Assembly: GCF_902459735.1 (NCBI RefSeq)
Contig: NZ_CABPRV010000005.1
Span: 124,001-188,000, forward strand
Reading direction: 5' to 3'
From: Pandoraea capi
GTDB taxonomy: Bacteria > Pseudomonadota > Gammaproteobacteria > Burkholderiales > Burkholderiaceae
DNA length: 64,000 bases
Shown in pieces: positions 8,850 to 21,332 of the stretch (position 1 is its first letter; each line of letters opens with the position of its first letter). Both the position numbers and the translations under genes were made by a program. The notes beneath the pieces were generated by a model that saw only the letters and a program-made list of their open reading frames with translations, was not told the DNA's origin and searched no databases.

Positions 8850-10138
8850 CGTCGCTGCACAACCGTCACATCAAACCGCTGATTCTCGCCGGTCTGAACG
8901 GCGAGAACTGGCACCTCGAGGACTACGTCAAGCGCGGTGGTTACCAGCAGCTCGCACGTATCCTGAAAGAGGGCATCACGCCGGAGCAGGTCATTGCCGA
9001 CGTCAAGGCGTCGGGCCTGCGGGGTCGCGGGGGCGCAGGCTTCCCGACCGGCCTGAAGTGGAGCTTCATGCCGCGTGCATTCCCGGGGCAGAAGTACCTC
9101 GTCTGCAACTCGGACGAAGGCGAACCCGGTACGTTCAAGGACCGTGACATTCTTCGCTACAACCCGCACTCGCTGATCGAAGGCATGATCATCGGCGGTT
9201 ATGCGATGGGTATCACCGTCGGCTACAACTACATCCACGGCGAAATCTACGAAGTGTACGAACGCTTCGAAGAGGCCCTGGATGAGGCGCGCGCTGCCGG
9301 TTATCTGGGCGACAACATTCTCGGTACGGATTTTTCGTTCCAATTGCATGGCCACCATGGTTACGGTGCGTACATCTGCGGCGAAGAAACGGCACTGCTC
9401 GAATCGCTCGAAGGCAAGAAGGGCCAACCGCGCTTCAAGCCGCCTTTCCCGGCGAGCTTCGGTCTGTACGGTAAGCCTACGACCATCAACAACACCGAAA
9501 CGTTCGCTGCCGTTCCGTTCCTGCTGGCCACCGGCCCGCAGCAGTATCTGGAACTGGGCAAGCCGAACAACGGCGGCACCAAGATTTTCTCGGTGTCGGG
9601 CGATGTCGAGTTGCCGGGTAACTACGAAGTGCCGCTGGGCACCCCGTTCCCCGAGCTGCTCGAACTGGCCGGCGGCATGCGCGGCGGCAAGAAGTTGAAG
9701 GCAGTGATTCCTGGCGGTTCGTCGGCGCCTGTCGTGCCGGCCGGGCTGATGATGGAAACCACGATGGACTACGACAGCATCGCCAAGGCTGGCTCGATGC
9801 TGGGTTCGGGCGCGGTGATCGTCATGGACGAAACGCGCTGCATGGTGAAGTCGCTGCTGCGTCTGTCGTACTTCTACTACGAAGAATCGTGCGGTCAGTG
9901 CACGCCGTGCCGTGAAGGTACGGGCTGGCTGTGGCGCGTGGTCAATCGTATCGAGCACGGTGAAGGCCGCAAGGAAGATCTGGACCTGCTCAACTCGGTG
10001 GCCGAGAACATCATGGGCCGTACCATTTGCGCGCTGGGCGACGCCGCAGCGATGCCGGTGCGCGGCATGCTCAAACACTTCTGGGACGAGTTCGCCTACC
10101 ACGTCGAGCACAAGCATTGCTTGGTCGGCGCTCACTAA
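8846..10138 (+). CDS. nuoF: NADH-quinone oxidoreductase subunit F (NADH/FMN site)
   Basis: A 430-residue flavoprotein subunit that oxidises NADH. The Gly-rich '[16 protein letters not shown]' binds FMN and NADH. '[15 protein letters not shown]' and '[23 protein letters not shown]' are family blocks. The [4Fe-4S] N3 ligands are in '[12 protein letters not shown]' plus the later Cys of 'TICALGD'. The frame is open upstream through nuoE, but the ATG at 8846 gives the family N terminus and overlaps the nuoE stop. Confidence 0.97.
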   Translation: MTSLHNRHIKPLILAGLNGENWHLEDYVKRGGYQQLARILKEGITPEQVIADVKASGLRGRGGAGFPTGLKWSFMPRAFPGQKYLVCNSDEGEPGTFKDRDILRYNPHSLIEGMIIGGYAMGITVGYNYIHGEIYEVYERFEEALDEARAAGYLGDNILGTDFSFQLHGHHGYGAYICGEETALLESLEGKKGQPRFKPPFPASFGLYGKPTTINNTETFAAVPFLLATGPQQYLELGKPNNGGTKIFSVSGDVELPGNYEVPLGTPFPELLELAGGMRGGKKLKAVIPGGSSAPVVPAGLMMETTMDYDSIAKAGSMLGSGAVIVMDETRCMVKSLLRLSYFYYEESCGQCTPCREGTGWLWRVVNRIEHGEGRKEDLDLLNSVAENIMGRTICALGDAAAMPVRGMLKHFWDEFAYHVEHKHCLVGAH

Positions 10139-10167
10139 TCCCTTTTGACGCTTGGCATTGAACCGCT

Positions 10168-12480
10168 ATGGTTGAAATCGAAATTGACGGCCAAAAGGTC
10201 GAGGTGCCCGAAGGCAGCATGGTGATCCAGGCTGCCAAGAAGAACGGCACCTATATTCCCCACTTCTGTTACCACAAGAAGTTGTCCATCGCTGCGAACT
10301 GCCGCATGTGCCTGGTCGAGGTCGAGAAGGCCCCGAAGGCAGTGCCGGCATGTGCTACGCCGGTGGCCAGCGGCATGATCGTGCATACGAACTCCGAGAA
10401 GGCTGTGAAGGCACAGCAATCGGTGATGGAGTTCCTGCTGATCAACCACCCGCTCGACTGCCCGATCTGCGATCAGGGCGGTGAGTGCCAACTCCAGGAT
10501 CTGGCCGTTGGTTACGGCAAGTCGGCATCGCGCTATCAGGAAGAGAAGCGCGTGGTGTTCCACAAGAATGTGGGCCCGCTGATCTCGATGGAAGAGATGT
10601 CGCGCTGCATCCACTGCACCCGTTGCGTGCGTTTCGGTCAGGAAGTGGCCGGCGTCATGGAATTCGGCATGCTGGGTCGCGGCGAGCACTCGGAAATCAC
10701 GTCGTTCGTGGGCAAGACGGTCGACTCCGAACTGTCGGGCAACATGATCGACCTGTGCCCGGTCGGTGCACTGACCTCTAAGCCGTTCCGCTACAGCGCC
10801 CGTACGTGGGAACTGTCGCGCCGCAAGTCGGTGAGTCCTCACGATGGCGTGGGTGCGAACCTCGTGGTGCAAGTGAAGAACAACAAGGTCATGCGCGTTG
10901 TGCCGCTCGAGAACGAAGCGGTCAACGAGTGCTGGATCTCGGACAAGGACCGTTTCTCGTACGAAGGTCTGAACAGCGACGAGCGCCTCACGAAGCCGAT
11001 GCTCAAGCAAGGCGGCGAGTGGCATGAAGTCGACTGGCAGACGGCGCTTGAGTACGTCGGTCACGGTCTGACGGACATCATCCGCGACTTCGGCGCCGAT
11101 GCCGTCGCCGCGCTGGCGTCGCCGCACGCGACCATCGAAGAACTGCACCTGCTGCAAAAGTTCGTGCGCGCACTGGGTAGCGACAACGTCGACTTCCGTC
11201 TGCGTCAGACGGACGTGTCGGGCGGCACTCAGGGTGCCCCGTGGCTCGGCTTGCCGATCGCCGAACTCGATACGCTGCAAAGCGCGCTGGTCGTCGGTTC
11301 GTTCCTGCGCAAGGATCATCCGCTGTTCGCCTCGCGTCTGCGCTCGGCAGTGAAGGCCGGTGGTCAACTGAATCTGCTGCATGGCTCGGACGACGATCTG
11401 CTGGTGAAACTCGCCAACAAGATCATCGCTGCGCCGAGCGCCTGGGTGAGCGAGCTGGCCGGTATCGCCGTGGCCGCTGCCGCTGCCAAGGGCGTCGCCG
11501 CTCCGGCAGAACTGGCCGGTGTGAGCGCAAGCGACTCGGCCAAGGCCATTGCCGCGTCGCTGATCAACGGCGAGCGTCGTGCGATTCTGCTGGGTAACGC
11601 TGTGGTGCAGCATCCGCAATTCGCTCAACTGCACGCCGTCGCGCAAGTGATCGCTGACATCACCGGCGCCAAGCTGGGCTTCCTGACGGAGGGCGCGAAC
11701 ACGGTCGGCGGTTATGCCGTGAAGGCGACGAATGCGAAGGGCGCCGCTGCGCTGTTCGCGCAACCGCGTCAGGCTTACCTGCTGCTCAACGCCGAACCGG
11801 AATTCGACTCGGCTGATGCGAAGCAAGCACTCACGGCACTGAACGCTGCGAAGATGGTCGTCTCGCTCTCGCCGTTCAAGCACGGTCTTGAATACGCCGA
11901 CGTGCTGCTGCCGATCGCGCCGTTCACGGAAACGGCCGGTACGTTCGTCAACGCCGAAGGCCTGCCGCAACATTTCAACGGTGTGGTGCGTGCGCTGGGT
12001 GAAGCGCGTCCGGGCTGGAAGGTGCTGCGCGTGCTGGGCAACCTCCTCAAGCTGCAAGGCTTCGAGCAGGACACCGCCGAGCAAGTGCGCGACGAAGCGC
12101 TGGCCGGTTTCTCGGCAACATCGCTCGACAACCGTGCCAAGGCCGCACTGGCTGCGCCGAAGGCGGCGGCTCAGGGGCTGGAGCGTCTGGCCGATGTGCC
12201 GATTTACGCTGCCGATGCCCTGGTGCGCCGCGCACCGTCGCTGCAACTGACCAACGATGCCAAGGCTGCGCTGCGTGCCACGCTGCCGGCTGCGCTGTTC
12301 GACAGCCTGGGGCTTGCCAAGGGCGACGCGGTGCGCGTGCGTCAGGGCGACGCCGTGGTTACGCTGCCGGCCGCTCGCTCGGAAACGCTGCCTGCCAATG
12401 TGGTGCGTGTTCCGGCAGCCACGCCGGCGTCCGCCGCGCTTGGCGCGATGTTCGGTGAAATTTCGGTGGAGAAGGCGTAA
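10168..12480 (+). CDS. nuoG: NADH-quinone oxidoreductase subunit G
   Basis: A 770-residue iron-sulfur subunit. The N-terminal ferredoxin-like domain (about residues 1-100) has N1b ligands in 'CYHKKLSIAANCRMCLVEV' and a later Cys. A His/Cys cluster region ('HPLDCPICDQGGECQLQD') and a ferredoxin-type block ('CIHCTRCVRFGQEVAG', 'DLCPVGALTSKPFRY') follow. The rest is a molybdopterin-oxidoreductase-like domain that no longer binds molybdenum. It is shorter than the E. coli protein, with an Ala-rich C-terminal half. The Shine-Dalgarno site is weak. The stop directly abuts the nuoH ATG. Confidence 0.95.
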   Translation: MVEIEIDGQKVEVPEGSMVIQAAKKNGTYIPHFCYHKKLSIAANCRMCLVEVEKAPKAVPACATPVASGMIVHTNSEKAVKAQQSVMEFLLINHPLDCPICDQGGECQLQDLAVGYGKSASRYQEEKRVVFHKNVGPLISMEEMSRCIHCTRCVRFGQEVAGVMEFGMLGRGEHSEITSFVGKTVDSELSGNMIDLCPVGALTSKPFRYSARTWELSRRKSVSPHDGVGANLVVQVKNNKVMRVVPLENEAVNECWISDKDRFSYEGLNSDERLTKPMLKQGGEWHEVDWQTALEYVGHGLTDIIRDFGADAVAALASPHATIEELHLLQKFVRALGSDNVDFRLRQTDVSGGTQGAPWLGLPIAELDTLQSALVVGSFLRKDHPLFASRLRSAVKAGGQLNLLHGSDDDLLVKLANKIIAAPSAWVSELAGIAVAAAAAKGVAAPAELAGVSASDSAKAIAASLINGERRAILLGNAVVQHPQFAQLHAVAQVIADITGAKLGFLTEGANTVGGYAVKATNAKGAAALFAQPRQAYLLLNAEPEFDSADAKQALTALNAAKMVVSLSPFKHGLEYADVLLPIAPFTETAGTFVNAEGLPQHFNGVVRALGEARPGWKVLRVLGNLLKLQGFEQDTAEQVRDEALAGFSATSLDNRAKAALAAPKAAAQGLERLADVPIYAADALVRRAPSLQLTNDAKAALRATLPAALFDSLGLAKGDAVRVRQGDAVVTLPAARSETLPANVVRVPAATPASAALGAMFGEISVEKA

Positions 12481-13545
12481 ATGAGCCTGAACGAAGTCAT
12501 CAATCAATACGGCACGCAGTTGCTGGGCGTTGCCTGGCCGACGGTGTGGGCGCTGGTCCGCATTCTCGTCGTTGCCGTGATTCTGCTGCTGTGCGTGGCG
12601 TATCTGATTCTGTGGGAGCGCAAGCTCATCGGCTGGATGCACGTGCGTCTCGGTCCGAACCGCGTGGGTCCGGCCGGTTTGCTCCAGCCGATCGCCGACG
12701 TGTTGAAGCTTCTGCTCAAGGAAGTGATCACGCCGTCGCAAGTCAGCAAGGGCATTTACGCCATCGCGCCGGTCATGGCGGTGCTGCCGGCCTTCGCGAT
12801 CTGGGCGGTGATCCCGTTCCAGCCGGGTGCCGTGCTGGCTGACGTGAACGCCGGTCTGCTCTACGCGATCGCGATTTCGTCGATCGGTGTGTACGGCGTG
12901 ATTCTGGCCGGTTGGGCATCGAACTCGAAGTACGCGTTCCTCGGCGCCATGCGAGCATCGGCTCAGATGATTTCCTACGAAATCGCGATGGGCTTTGCGC
13001 TGGTCACGGTGCTGATGACGGCCGGCTCGCTCAACCTGTCGGACATCGTGCGCTCGCAAGAGCACGGCATGTTCGCAGGCATGGGGCTGAATCTGCTGTC
13101 GTGGAACTGGCTGCCGCTGCTGCCGATGTTCGTCGTCTACTTCATCTCGGGCATTGCCGAGACGAACCGCCACCCGTTCGACGTGGTGGAAGGCGAGTCG
13201 GAAATCGTGGCCGGTCACATGATCGAATACTCGGGCATGGGCTTCGCCCTGTTCTTCCTGGCCGAGTACATCAACATGATCATCATCTCGGCGCTGGCGT
13301 CGGTGCTGTTCCTGGGTGGCTGGAGTGCCCCGTTCGGCTTCCTGTCGTTCATCCCGGGTGTGTTCTGGCTGGCGTTCAAGGTGTTCCTGCTGCTGTCGGT
13401 GTTCATCTGGGTGCGTGCGACGTTCCCGCGCTACCGCTACGACCAGATCATGCGTCTGGGCTGGAAGGTGTTCCTGCCGTTGACGATCCTCTGGGTGATC
13501 GTGGTTGGGGGCTGGATCATGTCGCCCTGGAACATCTGGGGCTGA
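12481..13545 (+). CDS. nuoH: NADH-quinone oxidoreductase subunit H
   Basis: A 354-residue membrane subunit with about eight transmembrane helices that links the Q-module to the proton-pumping arm. The family signature '[36 protein letters not shown]' is near residue 45. The acidic loop '[22 protein letters not shown]' lines the quinone channel. It starts at the base after the nuoG stop, so the two are probably translationally coupled. Confidence 0.96.
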   Translation: MSLNEVINQYGTQLLGVAWPTVWALVRILVVAVILLLCVAYLILWERKLIGWMHVRLGPNRVGPAGLLQPIADVLKLLLKEVITPSQVSKGIYAIAPVMAVLPAFAIWAVIPFQPGAVLADVNAGLLYAIAISSIGVYGVILAGWASNSKYAFLGAMRASAQMISYEIAMGFALVTVLMTAGSLNLSDIVRSQEHGMFAGMGLNLLSWNWLPLLPMFVVYFISGIAETNRHPFDVVEGESEIVAGHMIEYSGMGFALFFLAEYINMIIISALASVLFLGGWSAPFGFLSFIPGVFWLAFKVFLLLSVFIWVRATFPRYRYDQIMRLGWKVFLPLTILWVIVVGGWIMSPWNIWG

Positions 13546-13568
13546 GGCGAACGGAGTAGAGGAATCCC

Positions 13569-14060
13569 ATGGTAAGGGCAATCAAGGACTTTTTTGGCAG
13601 TTTCCTGTTGTTGGAACTGCTCAAGGGCATGGCGCTCACGGGGCGCTACACGTTCGCACGCAAGGTGACGGTGCAGTTTCCGGAAGAGAAGACGCCGCTG
13701 TCGCCGCGTTTTCGCGGTCTGCATGCGCTGCGTCGTTATCCGAACGGCGAAGAACGCTGCATCGCCTGCAAGCTTTGCGAAGCGGTGTGCCCGGCAATGG
13801 CCATCACGATCGAATCGGACGTGCGTGAAGACAACACGCGTCGTACCACGCGCTACGACATCGATCTGACCAAGTGCATCTTCTGCGGCTTCTGCGAAGA
13901 AAGCTGCCCGGTGGACTCGATCGTCGAGACGCACATTCTCGAGTATCACGGCGAGAAGCGCGGCGATCTTTACTTCACCAAAGAGATGCTGCTCGCGGTG
14001 GGCGATCGTTACGAAAACGAAATCGCGGCGGCCAAGGCGGCCGATGCGCCGTACCGTTAA
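13569..14060 (+). CDS. nuoI: NADH-quinone oxidoreductase subunit I (2x[4Fe-4S])
   Basis: A 163-residue ferredoxin-type subunit carrying clusters N6a and N6b. Two classic CxxCxxCxxxCP motifs are visible: '[12 protein letters not shown]' and '[12 protein letters not shown]'. The N-terminal segment '[13 protein letters not shown]' is the membrane-contact helix typical of the family. It relays electrons from NuoG to cluster N2 in NuoB. Confidence 0.97.
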   Translation: MVRAIKDFFGSFLLLELLKGMALTGRYTFARKVTVQFPEEKTPLSPRFRGLHALRRYPNGEERCIACKLCEAVCPAMAITIESDVREDNTRRTTRYDIDLTKCIFCGFCEESCPVDSIVETHILEYHGEKRGDLYFTKEMLLAVGDRYENEIAAAKAADAPYR

Positions 14061-14140
14061 AGCAGGGCAGGGCGCGTTGCCTGTGTAGCGCGCCCGGTAC
14101 GGCAACAGACGTTGGCTAATTCTCGGCACACCCGGTGATT

Positions 14141-14776
14141 ATGGAATTCACAACCTTTCTTTTTTACGTGTTTGCGCTGATCCTCGTGATCTCCGGCCTC
14201 AAGGTCGTGACCTCGCGCAACCCCGTGCAGTCTGCACTGTTCCTGGTGCTGGCCTTCTTCAACGCTGCGGCGATCTGGATGCTGCTCGAAGCCGAGTTTC
14301 TGGCAATCATGCTGGTGCTCGTCTACGTCGGCGCGGTGATGGTGCTGTTCCTGTTCGTGGTGATGATGATCGACATCAATCTCGACGAACTGCGTCGCGG
14401 CTTCGGCAAGTTCATTCCGCTGGCGAGTGCCGTCGGCGCGATCATGATCGTCGAAGCGGCGCTCGTGCTGATGCGCGGCTACGGCGCCACGCGTGCTCCG
14501 GTCAAGGCCGTGTCGGCACCGGATGTGCCGAACACCAAGGCGCTCGGTATTGCGCTGTACACCGACTACATCTTCGCCTTCGAAGTGGCAGGTCTGATCC
14601 TGCTGGTGGCCGTCGTGGCAGCCGTTGCGCTCACGATGCGTACCCGTAAGGACCACAAACAGACCGACCCGAGCCAGCAGGTGCGCGTGAAGAAGCGCGA
14701 CCGCGTGCGTCTGGTGTCGATGCCCGCCGAAGCCCGGCAGCAATCCACCGGCACTGACAAGCCGGCGGCGGAATAA
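14141..14776 (+). CDS. nuoJ: NADH-quinone oxidoreductase subunit J
   Basis: A membrane subunit of about 211 residues with five predicted transmembrane helices; 'LEAEFLAIMLVLVYVGAVMVLFLFVVMM' in helix 3 is the family signature (the pi-bulge region). A GTG two codons upstream (14135) is an alternative start; the ATG at 14141 fits the usual 'MEFTTFLFY' beginning. The C-terminal 35 residues are charged, with an RTRKDHKQTDPS stretch on the cytoplasmic side. It lies about 80 bases after nuoI. Confidence 0.93.
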   Translation: MEFTTFLFYVFALILVISGLKVVTSRNPVQSALFLVLAFFNAAAIWMLLEAEFLAIMLVLVYVGAVMVLFLFVVMMIDINLDELRRGFGKFIPLASAVGAIMIVEAALVLMRGYGATRAPVKAVSAPDVPNTKALGIALYTDYIFAFEVAGLILLVAVVAAVALTMRTRKDHKQTDPSQQVRVKKRDRVRLVSMPAEARQQSTGTDKPAAE

Positions 14777-14785
14777 GGAGACAGC

Positions 14786-15097
14786 ATGATGTCGTTGTCG
14801 CTAGCGCATTACCTGGTGCTGGGTGCGATTCTCTTCGCGATCAGCATTACCGGTATCTTCCTCAACCGCAGAAATGTGATTGTGCTGCTCATGGCCATCG
14901 AGCTGATGTTGCTCGCGGTCAATCTGAACTTCGTCGCGTTCTCGCATTACCTGGGCGACATTGCCGGCCAGGTATTCGTGTTCTTCATTCTTACGGTGGC
15001 CGCCGCAGAAGCTGCGATTGGCCTGGCCATTCTGGTCACGCTGTTCCGTAAGCTCGAAACGGTCAACGTCGAAGATCTCGACCGCCTCAAGGGTTAA
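14786..15097 (+). CDS. nuoK: NADH-quinone oxidoreductase subunit K
   Basis: A 103-residue (or 102-residue) three-helix membrane subunit. '[35 protein letters not shown]' includes the conserved Glu in the middle helix used in proton transfer, and a second conserved Glu follows in '[14 protein letters not shown]'. Tandem ATG codons at 14786 and 14789 both lie within range of AAGGAG (14775-14780), so the exact start is uncertain by one residue. Confidence 0.95.
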   Translation: MMSLSLAHYLVLGAILFAISITGIFLNRRNVIVLLMAIELMLLAVNLNFVAFSHYLGDIAGQVFVFFILTVAAAEAAIGLAILVTLFRKLETVNVEDLDRLKG

Positions 15098-15111
15098 AAG
15101 CGAACGCTGTT

Positions 15112-17163
<2,052 letters not shown>

Positions 17164-17181
17164 TAGGGGGAGCCAATAACA

Positions 17182-18663
17182 ATGCAATCAATACCGCTTC
17201 TGAGTCTGGCCATCTGGCTGCCCATCGTTTCGGGGATTCTTGTCCTCGCGGTGGGTAACGACCGCAATCCGGGCGGCGCACGTGCGCTGTCGCTCATCGG
17301 TTCGCTGGCGAGCTTCCTGGTCACGCTGCCGCTGATCTCGAATTTCGACGCGAAGGCCTCGGCGTTTCAGTACGTCGAGAAGTCGAGCTGGATCGAACGC
17401 TTCCACATCAACTACTTCCTGGGCATCGACGGCATTTCGCTGTGGCTGGTCGTGCTCACGGCGCTCATCACGGTGATCGTGGTGATCGCGGGCTGGGAAG
17501 TGATCACGGAGCGCGTGGCGCAGTACATGGCCGCGTTCCTGATCCTCTCGGGTCTGATGATCGGCGTGTTCTCGGCGCAAGACGGCCTGCTGTTCTACGT
17601 GTTCTTCGAAGCCACGCTGATCCCGATGTACCTGATCATCGGTGTGTGGGGCGGCCCGAACCGCGTGTATGCGGCGTTCAAGTTCTTCCTGTACACGCTG
17701 CTCGGCTCGCTGCTGATGCTGGTCGCGCTGATCTATCTGTACAACGTGACGGGTTCGTTCACGCTGACGGACTGGTACGCCGCGAAGCTGCCGATGAACG
17801 TGCAGATACTGCTGTTCGTCGCCTTCTTCATGGCCTTCGCCGTGAAGGTGCCAATGTGGCCGGTGCATACCTGGCTGCCGGATGCCCACGTGGAAGCCCC
17901 GACGGGCGGCTCGGTGGTGCTGGCTGCCATCATGCTGAAGCTCGGTGCGTACGGTTTCCTGCGCTTCTCGCTGCCGATCGCACCGGACGCCAGCCATTAC
18001 CTGTCGGGCTTCATGATCGCGCTCGCGCTGATCGCCATCGTCTACATCGGCCTCGTGGCACTGGTGCAGACGGACATGAAGAAACTCGTGGCTTACTCGT
18101 CGATCGCTCACATGGGCTTCGCGATCCTCGGCTTCTTCATGTTCAGCGAAATCGGCATGCAGGGCGCGATGGTGCAGATGATCTCGCACGGTTTCGTGTC
18201 GGGCGCCATGTTCCTGTGTATCGGCGTGCTGTATGACCGCATGCACTCGCGCAACATCGCCGACTACGGCGGTGTGGTGAACACGATGCCGAAGTTCGCC
18301 GCCTTCCTGATGCTGTTCGCGATGGCCAACAGCGGTCTGCCGGCAACGTCGGGCTTCGTGGGCGAGTTCCTCGTGATTCTGGGCGCCGTGAAGCTGAACT
18401 TCTGGGTGGGCCTGCTGGCTGCCACCTCGCTGATCACCGGTGCTGCGTACTCGCTGTGGATGTACAAGCGCGTGATTTTCGGCGCCATCGCCAACGATCA
18501 CGTGCGCGAACTGGTCGACATCAACAAGCGCGAGTTCTTCATGCTTGCGGTGCTGGCGGCCCTCACGCTGTTCATGGGTATCTATCCGAAGCCTTTTACG
18601 GACCTGATGCATACCTCCGTGGTTAACCTCCTCGCCCACGTGGCGCAGACCAAGCTGCCGTAA
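17182..18663 (+). CDS. nuoM: NADH-quinone oxidoreductase subunit M (antiporter-like)
   Basis: A 493-residue proton-pumping membrane subunit. 'FFEATLIPMYLIIGVWGG' contains the conserved Glu of TM5, 'AVKVPMWPVHTWLPDAHVEAPTGGSVVLA' the conserved Lys, and 'MKKLVAYSSIAHMGF' the broken-helix signature. About 14 transmembrane helices are evident. A GGGGGAG ribosome site precedes the ATG. It follows nuoL after 18 bases. Confidence 0.97.
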   Translation: MQSIPLLSLAIWLPIVSGILVLAVGNDRNPGGARALSLIGSLASFLVTLPLISNFDAKASAFQYVEKSSWIERFHINYFLGIDGISLWLVVLTALITVIVVIAGWEVITERVAQYMAAFLILSGLMIGVFSAQDGLLFYVFFEATLIPMYLIIGVWGGPNRVYAAFKFFLYTLLGSLLMLVALIYLYNVTGSFTLTDWYAAKLPMNVQILLFVAFFMAFAVKVPMWPVHTWLPDAHVEAPTGGSVVLAAIMLKLGAYGFLRFSLPIAPDASHYLSGFMIALALIAIVYIGLVALVQTDMKKLVAYSSIAHMGFAILGFFMFSEIGMQGAMVQMISHGFVSGAMFLCIGVLYDRMHSRNIADYGGVVNTMPKFAAFLMLFAMANSGLPATSGFVGEFLVILGAVKLNFWVGLLAATSLITGAAYSLWMYKRVIFGAIANDHVRELVDINKREFFMLAVLAALTLFMGIYPKPFTDLMHTSVVNLLAHVAQTKLP

Positions 18664-18683
18664 TCGGGGAGGACATCTAGATC

Positions 18684-20153
18684 ATGCAAAACATTAATCT
18701 GCTGCCTGCGTTGCCGGAGGCCATCCTGCTGCTCATGATCCTCGTGATCATGATGTGCGACGCGTTCCTCGGCCAGACGCGCAAGCTCAACTACGTGCTG
18801 GCACTCATCACGACGGCTGTCGTGTCGGTGCTGTGGGCGTGCAACTCCGCCGACCCGGCGTCGCATTACCTGTTCGGCAATGTGTTCGTCGCCGACCCGA
18901 TGTCGAACCTGCTCAAGGCCTTCGGTGGTCTGGCGACGTTCGTCACTTTCATCTACGGTCAGAAGTATCTGGAAGCGCGCGGTCTCGCCCGTGGCGACTT
19001 CTATGTCCTCAGCCTGTTCTCGCTGCTGGGCCTGTCGGTGATGATCTCGGGCAACAGCTTCCTGACGCTGTATCTGGGTCTGGAACTGATGTCGCTGTCG
19101 CTGTACGCACTCGCCGCCGTGTGGCGCGATTCGACGAATGCGACCGAGTCGGCCATGAAGTACTACGTGCTGGGCGCGCTTGCTTCGGGCTTCCTGCTGT
19201 ACGGCATGTCGATGATGTACGGCGCGACGGGTTCGCTCGAACTGGCCAAGGTCTTCGAAGTGATCGCTTCGGGCGCCGTGAACAAGATCGTGCTGGTGTT
19301 CGGCGTGGTGTTCGTGGTCGCGGGTCTCGCGTTCAAGCTCGGTGCGGCACCGTTCCACATGTGGGTGCCGGACGTCTACCAGGGCGCACCGACCCCGGTC
19401 ACGCTGCTGATCGGCGGTGCGCCGAAGCTGGGTGCCTTCGCACTGCTGCTGCGTCTGCTCGTCGAAGGCATGCTGCCGCTGGCGATCGACTGGCAACAGA
19501 TGCTGATCATCCTGGCAGTGCTTTCGCTCGTGATCGGTAACCTGACGGCTATCGTGCAGACCAACGTCAAGCGTCTGCTGGCGTACTCGACGATCTCGCA
19601 CATGGGCTTCGTGCTGCTGGGCATGCTCTCGGGCGTAGTGGGCGGCAAGATCGACGGTATCGCCGATGCTTACGGCTCGTCGATGTTCTACAGCGTGATC
19701 TATCTGCTGACGACGCTGGGCACCTTCGGTATCGTGCTGCTGCTTTCGCGTCAGGGCTTCGAAGCCGAGAACCTCTCGGATCTGAAGGGTCTGAACCAGC
19801 GTAGCCCGTGGTTTGCGTTCGTCATGCTGATGCTGATGTTCTCGCTCGCCGGTATTCCGCCGCTGGCAGGTTTCTACGCCAAGCTGGCTGTGCTGCAAGC
19901 GGTCGTGAACGCCGGTATGGTGTGGCTGGCTGTGGTGGCTGTGGTGGCATCGCTGATCGGCGCGTTCTACTACCTGCGTGTCGTGAAGCTGATGTACTTC
20001 GACAAGGCCGAAGACACCAACGCGCTGCAAGGCAGCGGTACGATGCGCTTCGTGCTGTCGCTCAACGGTCTGGCCATGCTCTATCTGGGCCTGATGCCGG
20101 GTTCGCTGATGGACTGGTGCCTGCGTACGATCAAGCTGACGCTGGCCAGCTAA
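18684..20153 (+). CDS. nuoN: NADH-quinone oxidoreductase subunit N (antiporter-like)
   Basis: A 489-residue membrane subunit, third of the antiporter-like set, that contacts NuoK. Landmarks are '[18 protein letters not shown]' (conserved Glu), '[26 protein letters not shown]' (conserved Lys) and '[19 protein letters not shown]'. About 14 helices are predicted. It is the last nuo gene; the DUF2818 gene follows after 117 bases. Confidence 0.96.
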   Translation: MQNINLLPALPEAILLLMILVIMMCDAFLGQTRKLNYVLALITTAVVSVLWACNSADPASHYLFGNVFVADPMSNLLKAFGGLATFVTFIYGQKYLEARGLARGDFYVLSLFSLLGLSVMISGNSFLTLYLGLELMSLSLYALAAVWRDSTNATESAMKYYVLGALASGFLLYGMSMMYGATGSLELAKVFEVIASGAVNKIVLVFGVVFVVAGLAFKLGAAPFHMWVPDVYQGAPTPVTLLIGGAPKLGAFALLLRLLVEGMLPLAIDWQQMLIILAVLSLVIGNLTAIVQTNVKRLLAYSTISHMGFVLLGMLSGVVGGKIDGIADAYGSSMFYSVIYLLTTLGTFGIVLLLSRQGFEAENLSDLKGLNQRSPWFAFVMLMLMFSLAGIPPLAGFYAKLAVLQAVVNAGMVWLAVVAVVASLIGAFYYLRVVKLMYFDKAEDTNALQGSGTMRFVLSLNGLAMLYLGLMPGSLMDWCLRTIKLTLAS

Positions 20154-20270
20154 GCGGCGGCAAGCAAAGGCATTTAGGGAACAGGACAGGGCGGATCGGA
20201 ACGATCTGCCTTGTCGTTTGAACGACGGAATCGCGCGGGACATTGCGGGACGTTGCGGGAGATAGGAACG

Positions 20271-20588
20271 ATGGGCATGTCGGCAGGGGGAACGCTGGTG
20301 ATTCTGCTGGCCGTGCTGGGCGCGAACCTGCCGTTCGTGAACCAGCGGCTGTTCGGATTTATCGCGCGTAGGGCGGCGACCAAGTCGCTATGGCTGCGTC
20401 TGGTCGAGATGATCGTGGCGTACTTCGTGGTCGGCGCGCTCGGTTATCTGATCGAGTCCGGCATTGGTAACGTCTTCTCGCAGGGCTGGGAGTTTTACGC
20501 CGTGACCGCCAGCCTTTTCGTCGTGTTCGCGTTCCCGGGATTCGTATATCGGTATTTGTGGCGTCATCGACCGGCGGCTGCCGCGTGA
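20271..20588 (+). CDS. DUF2818 family membrane protein
   Basis: A protein of about 105 residues with three hydrophobic helices ('GGTLVILLAVLGANLPFV', 'VEMIVAYFVVGALGYLI', 'FYAVTASLFVVFAFPGFVYRYLW'). This is the DUF2818 family, regularly found directly after nuoN in Burkholderiales; its function is unknown. I chose the ATG at 20271 because GGGAGATAGGA precedes it; an ATG two codons later is possible. The position just before the nuo terminator suggests cotranscription with complex I and perhaps a role in its assembly or stability, which is inference. Confidence 0.85.
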   Translation: MGMSAGGTLVILLAVLGANLPFVNQRLFGFIARRAATKSLWLRLVEMIVAYFVVGALGYLIESGIGNVFSQGWEFYAVTASLFVVFAFPGFVYRYLWRHRPAAAA

Positions 20589-20605
20589 GATGATGGCCTA
20601 GCAAC

Positions 20606-20628
20606 ACGCCGCCCCAGGGCGGCGTTTT
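20606..20628 (+). terminator. Rho-independent terminator of the nuo operon
   Basis: A GC-rich stem (ACGCCGCCC at 20606-20614, complement ending at 20625) is followed by TTTTGTATTTTG. It starts 17 bases after the DUF2818 stop. Confidence 0.82.
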
Positions 20629-20666
20629 GTATTTTGGGTTCGCCAATTTTTAGCCGTGGAGGGCTT

Positions 20667-21260
20667 ATGACCCAACCTGAACATGACGATTCGCACCTGA
20701 TCGAGACGGGCATCGAAAGCGATACCGTGTACGACGGGGCCTTCCTCACCATCAAGCGCGATCGGGTGCGTCTGCCCGACGGCAAGACCGCCATTCGCGA
20801 GTACACCACGCATCCGGGCGCCGTGATGGTGATTCCGCTGTTCGAAGACGGCCAGGTGCTTATGGAGCGTCAGTATCGGTATCCGTTGCAGCGTGTGATG
20901 ACGGAATTGCCTGCCGGCAAGCTCGACGAAGCCGAGGGCGGTCTCGTGTGCGGTCAGCGTGAACTGCTCGAAGAGACGGGCTATATGGCGAAGCGCTGGG
21001 ACTATCTCACGCGCATTCACCCGGTGATTTCCTACTCGACCGAGTTCATCGATATCTGGCTGGCGCGCGACCTCACGAAGGGCGAGCAGAAGCTCGACGA
21101 AGGCGAGTTTCTCGACGTCTTCAAGATGCCGGCGACGGAACTGCTGGCATGGGTGCGCGACGGGCGTGTCACGGACGTCAAGACGATCATCGGCGCGTTT
21201 TGGCTGGAAAAGATATTATCGGGAGTCTGGCAGCCCGGCGAGCGTTCGCCGTTGCGCTGA
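20667..21260 (+). CDS. Nudix hydrolase, ADP-ribose pyrophosphatase type
   Basis: A 197-residue protein with a perfect Nudix box, 'GKLDEAEGGLVCGQRELLEE' followed by TGY, which fits Gx5Ex7REUxEExGU. The acidic residues bind Mg2+. The surrounding pattern ('GAVMVIPLFEDGQVLMERQYRYPL..VMTELPAGK') is that of ADP-ribose or ADP-sugar pyrophosphatases (NudF-like), which split ADP-ribose to AMP and ribose 5-phosphate. The start ATG follows TGGAGGG (20657-20663). It is the first gene after the nuo terminator, then a DUF1178 gene. The exact substrate is inferred. Confidence 0.92.
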   Translation: MTQPEHDDSHLIETGIESDTVYDGAFLTIKRDRVRLPDGKTAIREYTTHPGAVMVIPLFEDGQVLMERQYRYPLQRVMTELPAGKLDEAEGGLVCGQRELLEETGYMAKRWDYLTRIHPVISYSTEFIDIWLARDLTKGEQKLDEGEFLDVFKMPATELLAWVRDGRVTDVKTIIGAFWLEKILSGVWQPGERSPLR

Positions 21261-21332
21261 TTTACCGTTTCACGGTCACTTTTGCATCCTGGTCCCGGCC
21301 ACCCGCCGGGGCGGAGACATTTCCGTCGCATC

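Noticed and set aside
10135-13581. A 1148-codon minus-strand open frame opposite nuoG and nuoH.
   Set aside because: Arg/His/Gln-rich antisense shadow of two well-supported complex I genes.
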